This document shows, piece after piece, positions 56,180 to 64,000 of a stretch of 64,000 nt of DNA (the stretch's first letter is position 1; every line of letters starts with the position of its first letter). The stretch spans positions 514,298-578,297 of the forward strand of contig NZ_FNHE01000002.1 of assembly GCF_900103785.1 (NCBI RefSeq), given 5' to 3'. A program made the translations under genes and the position numbers. Under the pieces are notes generated by a model, which was not told the origin of the DNA, searched no databases, and saw nothing but the letters and a program-made list of their open reading frames with translations. The stretch comes from Geodermatophilus siccatus. GTDB taxonomy: Bacteria; Actinomycetota; Actinomycetes; Mycobacteriales; Geodermatophilaceae.

Positions 56180-57418
56180 ATGAGTGAGCACACGACCTGC
56201 GTGGTGGTCGGCGGCGGTCCCGCCGGCATGGTGCTGGGCCTGCTGCTGGCCCGCGCCGGCGTCGAGGTGACCGTGCTGGAGAAGCACGCCGACTTCCTCC
56301 GCGACTTCCGCGGCGACACCGTGCACCCCTCGACGCTGCAGCTGCTCGACGAGCTGGGGCTGGCCGAGGAGTTCGACCGGCTGCCGCACACGAAGGTCGA
56401 GCAGGTCGTCATCCCCACGGCCGACGGGAACACCGTGACCCTCGGGGACTTCCGCCGGCTGCGCGTGCCCTACCCCTACATCGCGATGACGCCGCAGTGG
56501 GACCTGCTCGACCTGCTCGCCGACGCCGGCCGGCGCGAGCCGACGTTCACCCTGCGGATGTCGACGGAGATGACCGACCTGCTGCGCGAGGACGGCCGGG
56601 TCCGCGGGGTGCGCTACCGGACGGCGGACGGCGACACCGGCGAGATCCGCGCCGACCTGACCGTGGCCTGCGACGGCCGGCACTCCCTCGCCCGCCGGCA
56701 GGCGGGGCTGCGGCCGCGCGAGTTCGCCGTCCCCATCGACGCCTGGTGGTTCCGGGTCCCCCGCCTGCCGGACGACCGCCCCTCCGCCCTGTCCCCGCAC
56801 GCGGCGCCCGGCCGGTTCGCCGTGGTCATCCCGCGCGAGACGTTCCTGCAGGTCGCCTACATCGGCCGCAAGGGCACCGACGCGCAGCTGCGGGCCCGCG
56901 GCATCGAGGCGTTCCGCGCGGACGTCGCCGAGCTCATCCCCGAGTTCCGCGACCGGGTGGACGCGCTGCGCTCGATGGACGACGTCAAGCACCTCGACGT
57001 GCGGGTCGACCGGCTCGTGCAGTGGCACGTCGACGGGCTGCTGTGCATCGGGGACGCCGCGCACGCGATGTCGCCGGTCGGCGGTGTCGGCATCAACCTC
57101 GCCGTCCAGGACGCCGTGGCCGCCGCGACCCTGCTGGCCGAGCCGCTGCGCAACGGCACCGTGGGCACCTCCGACCTGGCCGCCGTGCGCGCCCGCCGGA
57201 TCCTGCCCACCGTGGCCGTGCAGACCCTGCAGCGGGCGCTGCACCGCGGCTTCGTGGGCCCGCTGGTCGAGGGGCGGCGGGCCGGCCCCCCGAAGCCGCT
57301 GCTCGCGCTGGTGCAGCGGCTGCCCCAGCTCTCCGTCGTCCCGGCGTACCTGATCGGCGTGGGGCTGCGGCCCGAGCACGCGCCGGCCTTCGCCCGGCGC
57401 GCTCCGGTCGCCGGCTGA
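56180..57418 (+). CDS. FAD-dependent monooxygenase (PHBH fold)
   Basis: 412 residues. FAD-binding GGGPAGMVLGLLLARAG at the N-terminus, the DG motif in TVACDGRHSLAR and the GD motif CIGDAAHAMSPVGGVGINLAVQDA. This combination defines class A flavin monooxygenases such as p-hydroxybenzoate hydroxylase and tetracycline-type hydroxylases. Substrate unknown; no aromatic catabolic genes are adjacent. ATG start. Confidence 0.93.
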   Translation: MSEHTTCVVVGGGPAGMVLGLLLARAGVEVTVLEKHADFLRDFRGDTVHPSTLQLLDELGLAEEFDRLPHTKVEQVVIPTADGNTVTLGDFRRLRVPYPYIAMTPQWDLLDLLADAGRREPTFTLRMSTEMTDLLREDGRVRGVRYRTADGDTGEIRADLTVACDGRHSLARRQAGLRPREFAVPIDAWWFRVPRLPDDRPSALSPHAAPGRFAVVIPRETFLQVAYIGRKGTDAQLRARGIEAFRADVAELIPEFRDRVDALRSMDDVKHLDVRVDRLVQWHVDGLLCIGDAAHAMSPVGGVGINLAVQDAVAAATLLAEPLRNGTVGTSDLAAVRARRILPTVAVQTLQRALHRGFVGPLVEGRRAGPPKPLLALVQRLPQLSVVPAYLIGVGLRPEHAPAFARRAPVAG

Positions 57419-57507
57419 GGACAGGGCCCTGCGCCCCTGACCCGGGACGGCGGTCCGGCGGAGGCTGGCGCCGCTGGATCCGCACGCCCGAGCAGGGAGG
57501 GGTCGCC

Positions 57508-57789
57508 GTGTACGTGGGTGTCATCCACACGATCAGGGACGCCGACGCCTGGGCGGAGATGATGCGCAGCGTCGGCACGGCCGACTTCCCGCCGGGCTTC
57601 GAGCTGCTCGCCACCGGGACGTCCCGGGGCGCCGACCGGGCCATCTGCCTGTGGCAGGCGCCGAGCGTGGCGCAGCTCCAGGCCGTCCTCGACGAGCTCG
57701 CGGGCCGGTTCGCGGTCACCGACTGCTTCGCCGTGTCCGAGGAGTTCACCCAGGTGACCGGACAGGACGCCCGGGCGGCCACCACCTGA
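57508..57789 (+). CDS. Small dimeric alpha/beta-barrel-like protein, 93 aa
   Basis: 93 residues with a YVGVIHTIRDADAWAEMM opening and CLWQAPSVAQLQAVLDELAG helix, as in ferredoxin-like dimeric barrels. No catalytic signature. GTG with GGGAGGGG upstream. It may be cotranscribed with the flavin monooxygenase, 89 bp upstream. Confidence 0.65.
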   Translation: MYVGVIHTIRDADAWAEMMRSVGTADFPPGFELLATGTSRGADRAICLWQAPSVAQLQAVLDELAGRFAVTDCFAVSEEFTQVTGQDARAATT

Positions 57790-57883
57790 GCCGCCCGGCC
57801 GCCACCCCGCACGTCCGCCGACCCGCCGGCGCACCCCGGCTCCCGTCCTCCGGTGCCGGGCGCCGGTGCCTGGAGCACGCCCG

Positions 57884-58187
57884 GTGAGCACGACCACCGC
57901 CCCCGCAGGCCCGGTACCGGGAGCGGGTCGCCCCCCCCGGTCGGTGCTCGACCTGCTCGACGGGTTCCCGGCCTGCCGCGGGGATCCTGCGGGCACCGGC
58001 GCGGTCGGGCACGGGCACCTCCACCGGCGTGGCCTCCGGGTACCTGGCGGAGCTGCCCGAGGACGGGACGCTGTCCGTCTTCGTCCGCGAGCCGACCATC
58101 GCCTTCCGGCCCCCGCCCGACGCGCAGGCGTGGCGGGCCGCGCTGCGCGCGACCGACCGGTTCGTCGAGGACATCCGGGACGGCTGA
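57884..58187 (+). pseudogene. Small gene split by a probable frameshift
   Basis: From GTG 57884 one frame reads a plausible N-terminus (SVLDLLDGFPACRGD). After about position 58010 a different frame reads a plausible C-terminus, ASGYLAELPEDGTLSVFVRE onward to VEDIRDG, ending at 58187. Neither frame alone gives a sensible product. Joined by a one- or two-base correction they would make about 100 residues. Either a sequencing error or a broken gene; family not recognised. Confidence 0.4.
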
Positions 58188-58190
58188 GGA

Positions 58191-59831
58191 TCACCCGCGG
58201 GTGAAGGTGCCCAACCCCTCGCGGTCGTAGAAGTCCAGCCGCACGCTCGCCGCCGTCCCCCCCTCGTCGACGGCGAACAGGGCACCGGCCAGGCCGTTGG
58301 CGTTCTCGCCGATCGACTCGAAGGTGAAGACGTCGCCGGAGTGGTGGGTCAGCGGGAACGTCGTCGGCGCCTCCGCCGGGCCCATCGTCATGGTGAGGCG
58401 GTCGCCGTCCGCGGTGACGGTGAGCGGGCCGTAGTAGGGGTTGGCGTAGGTGCCGGTGTAGGCGGCGAGGTCGCGCGCCGGCTGCGGGTCGGCCGGCGGC
58501 TGGGACCAGTCGGTCTCGGGGGCGTCGGCCTGCTCGATCTGGGCGAAGATCCCGGCGGTGAAGGTGAGCCAGTCGACGGTCGGCTGCCCGTGCTGCGCGA
58601 CGTCGAAGAAGCCGGCGGTGATGGCCTCGGGGATCCCCTCGGGGTGCCCGTTGGTCAGGGCCACGATGCCGAGCTGCTCGACGGGGAGCATGAGCACCGC
58701 GGTGGCGGCGCCGAGGTCGAACGCGCCGGAGTGCCCGATCTGCAGCCGTCCCTGGTCGTCGTAGGAGACGTTCCAGCCCAGGCCGTAGAAGCCGGTGCGG
58801 GCCTCCGGGGACGCCGGGGGGCTGGAGACCGAGTGCGGGACGCGGGTGACCGCCAGCGCGTCCGGGTCGATGACCTGGGTGCCGTCGTGCACGCCGTCGC
58901 CCAGCTGGAGGCGGACCCACTGGGCCAGGTCCCGCACCGAGGAGCTGGCACCGCCGGCGGGCGCCTCCGCGTCGGCGTCCCGGGTGTAGCGGGCCACCCA
59001 GGTCCCGTCGCCGGCCGGCACGTGGATGGCGGCCTTGTTCGCCGCGGCCTCGTAGTCCTCGTGGCGGTAGCTGGTCCCGGTCATGCCCAGCGGGTCGAAG
59101 AGGACCTGGTCGGCCAGGTCCTCCCACGCCGTCCCCGTGGCGACGGCCGCGGCCTCCGCGCCGGCGGTGTACCCGAAGTTGCTGTAGTTGTAGCTGGACC
59201 GGAACGGGTCCAGGGGGTGCTGGTCGAGGTGGCTCAGGATGTAGTCCCGGTCGAACCCCAGGTCCTCGAGCAGGTCCCCAGCCCCCGTGTGCAGCCCGCT
59301 GCGGTGCGACAGCAGGTCGGCGATGGTGGCGTGCTCGGTGACGTAGGGGGCGCTCAGCGCGAAGGACGGGTCGTACTGCCCGGCCGGCTGGTCCCACTCG
59401 ACGACGCCCTGCCCGACGACGCCGGCGACGACGGTCGACGCCAGCGGCTTGGACACCGAGGCGAGCTGGAACACCGTGTCCGGGTCGACGAGCTCGGGCC
59501 TGCCGACCTCCCGGACCCCGAAACCCTTCGAGTACACGACCTGGTCCCGGTACACCACGGCGACGGCCACGCCAGGCACCCCGGTCCGGTCCATGGCGTC
59601 CGTCACCAGCCCGTCCAGGCTGCTCAGCGCGGAGTCGACCTGCTCCTGGCTCAGCGACGCGGCCGGCCCCGGCGGCACCGGCGGCAGCGTGCTCGTCGCC
59701 GGCGCGGGCGCGGCCACGGCACCGGTCGCGCAGGCCGACGTCACGGCGGTCAGGGTGGCGAGGGCCGCGGCCGTGCCGGCCGACCTCATCCTGCGACGGC
59801 GGGGTGCTGGTGCGTTCGGAGGAGTGGACAC
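58191..59831 (-). CDS. Serine beta-lactamase-like lipoprotein (class C/penicillin-binding fold)
   Basis: 546 residues. The catalytic SxxK is SVSK (about residues 125-128), YxN is YSN in YNYSNFGY, and the third motif is HSG in IGHSGAF. The signal peptide carries a lipobox (AVTSAC), so it is probably anchored outside the cell. A C-terminal beta domain of about 100 residues (YTGTYANPYYGPLTV) follows. Such proteins are often D-amino-peptidases or esterases rather than true lactamases. GTG at 59831 has AGGA eight bases upstream; an ATG at 59789 is an alternative. Confidence 0.9.
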   Translation of the reverse strand: MSTPPNAPAPRRRRMRSAGTAAALATLTAVTSACATGAVAAPAPATSTLPPVPPGPAASLSQEQVDSALSSLDGLVTDAMDRTGVPGVAVAVVYRDQVVYSKGFGVREVGRPELVDPDTVFQLASVSKPLASTVVAGVVGQGVVEWDQPAGQYDPSFALSAPYVTEHATIADLLSHRSGLHTGAGDLLEDLGFDRDYILSHLDQHPLDPFRSSYNYSNFGYTAGAEAAAVATGTAWEDLADQVLFDPLGMTGTSYRHEDYEAAANKAAIHVPAGDGTWVARYTRDADAEAPAGGASSSVRDLAQWVRLQLGDGVHDGTQVIDPDALAVTRVPHSVSSPPASPEARTGFYGLGWNVSYDDQGRLQIGHSGAFDLGAATAVLMLPVEQLGIVALTNGHPEGIPEAITAGFFDVAQHGQPTVDWLTFTAGIFAQIEQADAPETDWSQPPADPQPARDLAAYTGTYANPYYGPLTVTADGDRLTMTMGPAEAPTTFPLTHHSGDVFTFESIGENANGLAGALFAVDEGGTAASVRLDFYDREGLGTFTRG

Positions 59832-60031
59832 GGGCACGGTCCTGACCGGCGCCGCCGCGCGGGCGCCTGCTCGCGGAACGCCACGGGTGGGGCCGGCCGG
59901 GCGCGGTCGGCACGCGGGGCACCCGTGGTGGCCGGGGACCGTAGTGGCGGGCTGACGTGGGCGTCCAGGGTCCGGGCCACGCGGGACCTACGCACCTGGC
60001 GCGCGCTCGGCGGTGTGGGGAACCTCGGGCG

Positions 60032-61246
60032 ATGGACCTCGCTGCCCCGGTCGTCCCGCTCGACGCGGCCTTCTTCGCCGACCCGTACGCGCTGTACGCC
60101 CGGCTGCGGGTCGAGGAGCCGGTGGCGCGGGCGGTGACCCCGGTGGGCATGCCGGTCTGGCTGGTGACCCGGTACGACGACGTCCGGGAGGCGCTCACCG
60201 ACCCGCGGCTGGCCAAGGACGCCGAGGGCTTCGCGCGGGTGCTGGAGAGCAAGCCGCTGCCGCCGGGTTCCCGCGTGGCGTTCACCCAGGAGCTCAACCG
60301 GCACATGCTCAGCACCGACCCGCCCGACCACACCCGGCTGCGCAAGCTGGTCAGCCGGGCCTTCACGGTGCGGGCCATCGCCGCCCTCCGCCCGCGGATC
60401 GAGGCGATCGCCGGCCGGCTCGCCGACCGGATGGCCGCCGGGCCCGCGGAGGTGGACCTGCTCGACGCCTTCGCCTTCCCGCTGCCGATGGGCGTCATCT
60501 GCGAGCTGCTCGGCGTGCCGGACGCCGAGCGGACGTCGTTCCGCCGCTGGTCGAACACCATGCTGGCCTCCGACGGCGCGGTCGACGAGCGCACCGCCGC
60601 CGGCATGGCGATGGCCGTGTACCTGACCGACCTGGTGGCGCAGAAGCGGGCGCACCCGGCGGACGACGTGCTGTCGGCGATCGTCGCCGCCTCCGAGGAC
60701 GCCGACCGGCTCTCGGCCGACGAGACCGTGTCGATGGCCTTCCTGCTGCTGGTCGCCGGCCACGAGACGACGGTCAACCTCATCGGCAACGGGGTGCTGG
60801 CGCTGCTGCGCCGTCCCGACCGGCTGGCCGAGCTGCGCGCCGACCCCGACCTGGTGCCGGCCGCGGTCGAGGAGCTGCTGCGCTTCGACGGCCCGGTCAA
60901 CCTGGCCACGTTCCGGCACACCACCGCGCCGGTCGAGGTCGGCGGGACCACCATCCCCGCCGGCGAGGTGGTGCTGGTGTCCCTGGCGTCGGCCAACCGC
61001 GACCCGGAGCACTACGCCCGCCCCGACGAGGTGGACCTGCACCGCGAGGCCGGGCACCTCGCCTTCGGGCACGGCATCCACCACTGCCTCGGCGCGCCGC
61101 TGGCCCGGCTGGAGGGCGAGGTCGCGTTCCGCACCCTGCTCGACCGCTTCCCCGACCTGGCCCTCGCCGTCGACCCCGCCGAGCTGACCTGGCGGCAGAG
61201 CATCCTCATGCGCGGCCTGACCCGGCTGCCCGTGCGGCTGCGCTGA
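60032..61246 (+). CDS. Cytochrome P450
   Basis: 404 residues. The haem site is FGHGIHHCLGAPLARLE and the I-helix is the normal LLVAGHETTVN. The HTRLRKLVSRAF helix C and EELLRFDGPV (ExxR) are intact. It resembles CYP107/CYP105-type actinomycete P450s and needs external ferredoxin. It is similar in plan to, but not a close copy of, the P450 at 27923-29110. The ATG is used because the conserved N-terminus begins there. Confidence 0.95.
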   Translation: MDLAAPVVPLDAAFFADPYALYARLRVEEPVARAVTPVGMPVWLVTRYDDVREALTDPRLAKDAEGFARVLESKPLPPGSRVAFTQELNRHMLSTDPPDHTRLRKLVSRAFTVRAIAALRPRIEAIAGRLADRMAAGPAEVDLLDAFAFPLPMGVICELLGVPDAERTSFRRWSNTMLASDGAVDERTAAGMAMAVYLTDLVAQKRAHPADDVLSAIVAASEDADRLSADETVSMAFLLLVAGHETTVNLIGNGVLALLRRPDRLAELRADPDLVPAAVEELLRFDGPVNLATFRHTTAPVEVGGTTIPAGEVVLVSLASANRDPEHYARPDEVDLHREAGHLAFGHGIHHCLGAPLARLEGEVAFRTLLDRFPDLALAVDPAELTWRQSILMRGLTRLPVRLR

Positions 61247-61266
61247 ACCGGCACCTGGTGCGACCA

Positions 61267-61337
61267 GGCGGCTCCCAGGGACACAGCCGCTGCGGTCGGC
61301 GGCTCCAGGGACACAGCCGCTGCGGTCGGCGGCTCCC
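61267..61337. repeat. Tandem repeat of about 30 bp
   Basis: Units at 61267-61297 (31 bp) and 61298-61327 (30 bp) differ by one C, followed by a partial third copy. It lies in the 398-bp gap (61247-61644) after the P450 gene, which shows no gene. The rest of the gap has lower GC than its surroundings. Confidence 0.85.
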
Positions 61338-61608
61338 GAGCCGACACCTCCGCGCCGGTCCTGCACGCCCGTATCGCATCGTCGTACACGGGGACTCCGC
61401 CTGCTCCCGAGTTCGTCGTGAATGGCATGGGCATGGACCCGGCAGCCTTTGTCCGCGGAAGCAATATCGCCTACCGTTGCGCATACCAGGTGATCTGCCG
61501 AGTTCGCGAAAGCAACGAGACTGCAGCATCCGGTGGCAGCCTGGTGCCGGTTTGCGACCGGGCCCCAATGGCCTGACCGGGACTCTGGCGGGACACTCCG
61601 CTCTCCCC

Positions 61609-61614
61609 TAGCGT
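61609..61614 (+). promoter_or_regulatory. -10 box for the 207-residue membrane-anchored protein
   Basis: TAGCGT lies 31 bp upstream of the ATG at 61645, and a GGGGGAA ribosome-binding site sits between them. The -35 is unclear. Confidence 0.5.
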
Positions 61615-61644
61615 GCGCCTACGCACGCGGCTCAGGGGGAACGC

Positions 61645-62268
61645 ATGGCTGGTGATCAGAAGGCGGCGACCGTCAAGAAGCCAGCGGCTGGCACAAAGGC
61701 TGCGGCTGGCCAGAAGACGCCGGCAGTGATAGCTGCCATCGGTGCCGTGGTCGCAGCTGTCGCCGGCGCCGTGGTGGCAGGACTATTCGCACTGGGGAGT
61801 GGAAGCGGCGACGACCGGCCCGGAGGCAGTTCCACCGGATCGAGCTCGCCGGCGAGCACCTCTGTCGTCTCGCCGGCGTCCGGCAAGATCGTAGATCCCG
61901 AACCCGGTCAGGAGGTGCTGAGCCCGATCGACGTGAGAGGCGTCGCTTCGGCTCCCGAGGACCGCGTCCTCTGGGTGTTGGTGAAGTCGCGGAACAACCA
62001 CTACTACACCGTCACGAGCGACCCGGCTCCGGTGGACATCGACACGCATGGGAACTGGAGAGTCCGGACTGTGGGCATAGGCAAGGTCGAGGACGACAGA
62101 GGACACCCCTACGACCTGGTCCTGGTGGCTGCCCCCCGTGAAGGAGGTGAGATCGAGCGTGCGGTCGCGGAGAAGGGTTCGCGCATGTCCGCTGATCTCG
62201 GCCAGCAGCTCCCAGGAGATGCGCAGGAACTGGACAGGGTGACAGTGACTCTGGCTGGTTCACGGTGA
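61645..62268 (+). CDS. Membrane-anchored hypothetical protein
   Basis: 207 residues. A Lys/Ala-rich cytoplasmic N-terminus (KKPAAGTKAAAGQK) precedes one membrane helix (about residues 27-50, AVIAAIGAVVAAVAGAVVAG). A Ser/Gly/Pro linker and an external domain of about 130 residues (VLSPIDVRGVASAPEDRVLWVLVKS onward) follow. The external part looks beta-rich and may be an Ig-like domain. Codon use is less GC-extreme than in neighbours (more A/T at third positions), suggesting a different origin. Function unknown. Confidence 0.8.
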   Translation: MAGDQKAATVKKPAAGTKAAAGQKTPAVIAAIGAVVAAVAGAVVAGLFALGSGSGDDRPGGSSTGSSSPASTSVVSPASGKIVDPEPGQEVLSPIDVRGVASAPEDRVLWVLVKSRNNHYYTVTSDPAPVDIDTHGNWRVRTVGIGKVEDDRGHPYDLVLVAAPREGGEIERAVAEKGSRMSADLGQQLPGDAQELDRVTVTLAGSR

Positions 62269-62938
62269 GCCCGCCGTCATCGTGACCTCCGGTGAGCCGC
62301 TCAGGGCGGAAAACGGCTTCGAGGACACCTGATCGGTCGATCCGGCCCGGGGAGTCGACCTCGGTCACGCGCACCTCGTCCAGGTTCCGGCGGGTGCAGC
62401 CTCCGATGCCTGCCCACCCAGCGGTCGGGTCCACGCCCGGCTGCACGGACCGGCTGCACGGGGCAGGAGGGCTGCAACGCCGACGGGGATCCACTGCCCC
62501 GTCCGGGGCCAGGTCGCCGTCGTCCTCCTCCGTCGGGGTGCCGCAGCCCGGGTCGCCTGGGTGTGGTGGCGGGGACGCGACCGTCCTCGGAAAGGAACCA
62601 CAGGGCGCCAGCCACGACCGCGAGCCCGGCACCGGCTTCCTGGCCTGGCGTCATGGCCCTGTCATCCGGCAGGTGCACGTCAGCGGCACCAGGTCGCCAT
62701 GCCCAGCTGGGGCTGACCGCAGAACCCGGTGACGTCGCCTGGACGGTCGCCCCGCTGCTGCACGCACGCGGGGCGCGGCGAACCACCTGTCCCCGGTCGG
62801 CCCTCAGCGACACGACGCAGCCTCCGGCCACGTGCACTGACGGGCAGGACCTGATGTCGCTGCGGCAGCGGCCCAGAGGCGTGCCGGCAGGCGTGAGGCA
62901 CCCGGCCGATCGAGTGCTCCCCCGTGCGCGAGCCGGGC
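62269..62938. other. Gene-poor stretch
   Basis: About 670 bp without a convincing gene on either strand. Short open frames exist, such as a minus-strand piece starting near 62654 with a hydrophobic GLAVVAGALWFL segment. They lack a ribosome-binding site and a continued sensible protein, so this may be a degraded gene. Confidence 0.5.
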
Positions 62939-63517
62939 TCAGGGGAGGACGCGGCGCATCAGCACCCGGGGGAACCCGCCTGCGACAGCGTCGGTGTCCG
63001 CGGCCTTGGTGAACCCGGCCTTCTCGAACAGGCTCCGCGTGCCGACGTAGGCCATGGTCGGGTCGACTCGCCGGCCCCCGTTGTCAGCCGGGTACCCCTC
63101 GACGGCGGGGGCGCCCTGCGAAGCGGCGTAGTCCACGGCCCCGCGGAGGAGCGCGTGCGCGATCCCCCTGCCGCGATGACCTGGACGCACGCGGATGCAC
63201 CACACGGACCACACGGGCAGGTCGTCGACGTGCGGGATCTTCCGCGAGCGCTCGAAGGGCAGCTCCGCCCGCGGCGCGACCGCGGCCCAGCCGACCACCT
63301 CGCCGCCGTCGTACGCGAGCACTCCCGGGGCCACCGGGCGGCCGGTCAGTTCCCGGACGTACTCGCGGCGGGCCGGTCCGACGAGTTCCCGGTTGGTCGT
63401 CGAGTCGAGCCGGTGGCTGAGACACCAGCAGACGTTGGCGGCCGGGTTCTTGGGACCGAGCATGGTCGCGACGTCGTCGAACCGCGCCCTCGTCGCCGGC
63501 TCGATCTCGATGCCCAC
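62939..63517 (-). CDS. GNAT-family N-acetyltransferase
   Basis: 192 residues. The acetyl-CoA site is visible as CIRVRPGHRGRGIAHALL (motif A, R/Q-x-x-G-x-G/A). A following SLFEKAGFTKA helix is the typical end of the fold. An unusual N-terminal segment PKNPAANVCWCLSHRL occurs in a subgroup of such proteins. The substrate is unknown. The GTG has no ribosome-binding site, but a -10 box ends six bases upstream. Confidence 0.88.
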   Translation of the reverse strand: MGIEIEPATRARFDDVATMLGPKNPAANVCWCLSHRLDSTTNRELVGPARREYVRELTGRPVAPGVLAYDGGEVVGWAAVAPRAELPFERSRKIPHVDDLPVWSVWCIRVRPGHRGRGIAHALLRGAVDYAASQGAPAVEGYPADNGGRRVDPTMAYVGTRSLFEKAGFTKAADTDAVAGGFPRVLMRRVLP

Positions 63518-63523
63518 CCGGCC

Positions 63524-63529
63524 ACGCTA
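63524..63529 (-). promoter_or_regulatory. -10 box of a leaderless GNAT gene
   Basis: TAGCGT on the minus strand ends six bases before the GTG at 63517, predicting a leaderless transcript. Confidence 0.5.
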
Positions 63530-63702
63530 GCGCCGAGCCGGCACGGGGGTCGTCGGGTTCATCGTGGAGGCGGTCGGCGCGAGGGGTCCATCACGTGAGC
63601 AGCGTTGTCCGTACGCAGTGGCGTCGTCACCCGATCACTGGTCGCGCTAGGTGTCGTAGCCAGGGACGTTGTTGACGGTCGGCGTGGCGCCTTGGTGACG
63701 AA

Positions 63703-63760
63703 GGAGACCTCCGGAAGGAGTGGCGGTGCTTGACGTCGCCGTTGCCAACCGGAGGTCTCC
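63703..63760 (+). promoter_or_regulatory. Hairpin covering the transposase ribosome-binding site
   Basis: GGAGACCTCCGG (63703-63714) pairs perfectly with CCGGAGGTCTCC (63749-63760). The second arm contains the GGAGG used by the transposase and ends at its GTG. The 12-bp stem with a 34-nt loop should block translation of read-through transcripts. Confidence 0.7.
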
Positions 63761-64000
63761 GTGGCCCACGCTAACGCCCGTACCACCGTGTTCGCCCGCA
63801 CGCTGATCGTCGACCGTGTCCTGGCCGGTCACCGGCCCGGTGAAGTGGCCAAGCAGCTGGGCGTCAGTCGGCAGACGGTTCACAAGTGGGTGCGCCGCTG
63901 GCGCGCCGAGGGCGAGGCCGGGCTGGCCGACCGCTCCTCGCGGCCGCACCGCATGCCCCGGCAGACCTCGCCGGAGACGGTCGCGGCGATCGTGGCCGCG
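63761..64000 (+). CDS. IS481-family transposase, N-terminal part (cut by window edge)
   Basis: 80 residues are visible before the sequence ends. They contain a helix-turn-helix of the IS481/IS3-like group (RPGEVAKQLGVSRQTVHKW), then RRWRAEGEAGLADRSSRPHR and PETVAAIV. The DDE catalytic domain lies outside the window. GTG start with GGAGG five bases upstream, inside a hairpin. Confidence 0.88.
   Translation, partial: MAHANARTTVFARTLIVDRVLAGHRPGEVAKQLGVSRQTVHKWVRRWRAEGEAGLADRSSRPHRMPRQTSPETVAAIVAA

Larger units (their letters stand above)
63652..64000 (+). mobile_element. IS481-type insertion sequence, left part
   Basis: The element appears to begin near 63652 with TGTCGTAGCCAGGGACGTTG, which has the TGT...GACGTTG look of IS481 ends. 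It contains a transposase start and runs past the window edge. The opposite end and any target duplication cannot be seen. Confidence 0.6.

Noticed and set aside
62301..62837. Minus-strand open frame of 178 codons
   Set aside because: No ribosome-binding site, Pro/Arg-rich shadow-like product, and no recognisable domain apart from a short hydrophobic stretch.

Overview
The window is very GC-rich DNA from an actinomycete-type bacterium. A WhiB regulator, SARP/BTAD regulators, MEDS-domain proteins, ECF sigma factors, many GTG starts, GTGA/ATGA gene overlaps and leaderless genes with TANNNT -10 boxes all point to Actinobacteria. The gene mix resembles Geodermatophilaceae (Blastococcus, Geodermatophilus, Modestobacter); that family assignment is an inference. 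No rRNA, tRNA or CRISPR array was seen. The only mobile element is an IS481-type insertion sequence cut by the right edge.

Layout. 1-6.5 kb: cold-shock protein with two hairpins, a carotenoid oxygenase, relics of a vanadium haloperoxidase, mscL, and a metNIQ methionine importer with a SAM-I-type riboswitch leader. 6.7-12 kb: a coupled operon of fused urease gamma/beta, a divergent urease alpha, a YtcJ-type amidohydrolase and an MHS-family transporter, with no urease maturation genes. 12-14.7 kb: an HD hydrolase and a pair of MEDS regulators carrying STAS and HATPase modules. 14.8-26 kb: a polyester/acyl-CoA locus (PhaC-like synthase; fabG/phaB-like reductase, 1829-residue acyl-CoA carboxylase, extended KAS III, alpha/beta hydrolase). 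Together these could make PHA through malonyl-CoA. 26-29.7 kb: a secreted beta-barrel protein, an App1-type phosphatase, a P450 and a WhiB protein.

29.9-40 kb is regulatory: small hypothetical genes, two paralogous ECF-associated proteins, two paralogous ECF sigma factors, a small SARP, a large ATPase-SARP, and a DyP peroxidase operon. Two arrays of TGAC-containing heptamers at exact 11-bp spacing, each 8 bp from a -10-like hexamer, look like SARP operators. They sit in front of the DyP operon and of the second ECF sigma gene.

40-55.3 kb looks like one regulon for aldaric (hexaric) acid use. kdgD, gudD, an enolase-superfamily dehydratase and an alpha-ketoglutarate semialdehyde dehydrogenase convert glucarate/galactarate to 2-oxoglutarate. 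tctCBA plus a UspA protein give a tripartite importer, and mqo plus an FAD oxidase oxidise 2-hydroxyacids. Three promoters (mqo, kdgD, tctC) share a 26-bp ATGC-N18-GCAT palindrome lying exactly 13 bp upstream of a -10 box. The LysR gene between kdgD and tctC is the obvious candidate regulator.

55.4-64 kb holds a membrane protein, a flavin monooxygenase, small proteins, a serine beta-lactamase-like lipoprotein, a second P450, then a less gene-dense right end. This end has a tandem repeat, a membrane-anchored hypothetical protein with less GC-extreme codon use, a GNAT acetyltransferase and the IS481 element, whose transposase ribosome-binding site lies in a 12-bp hairpin.
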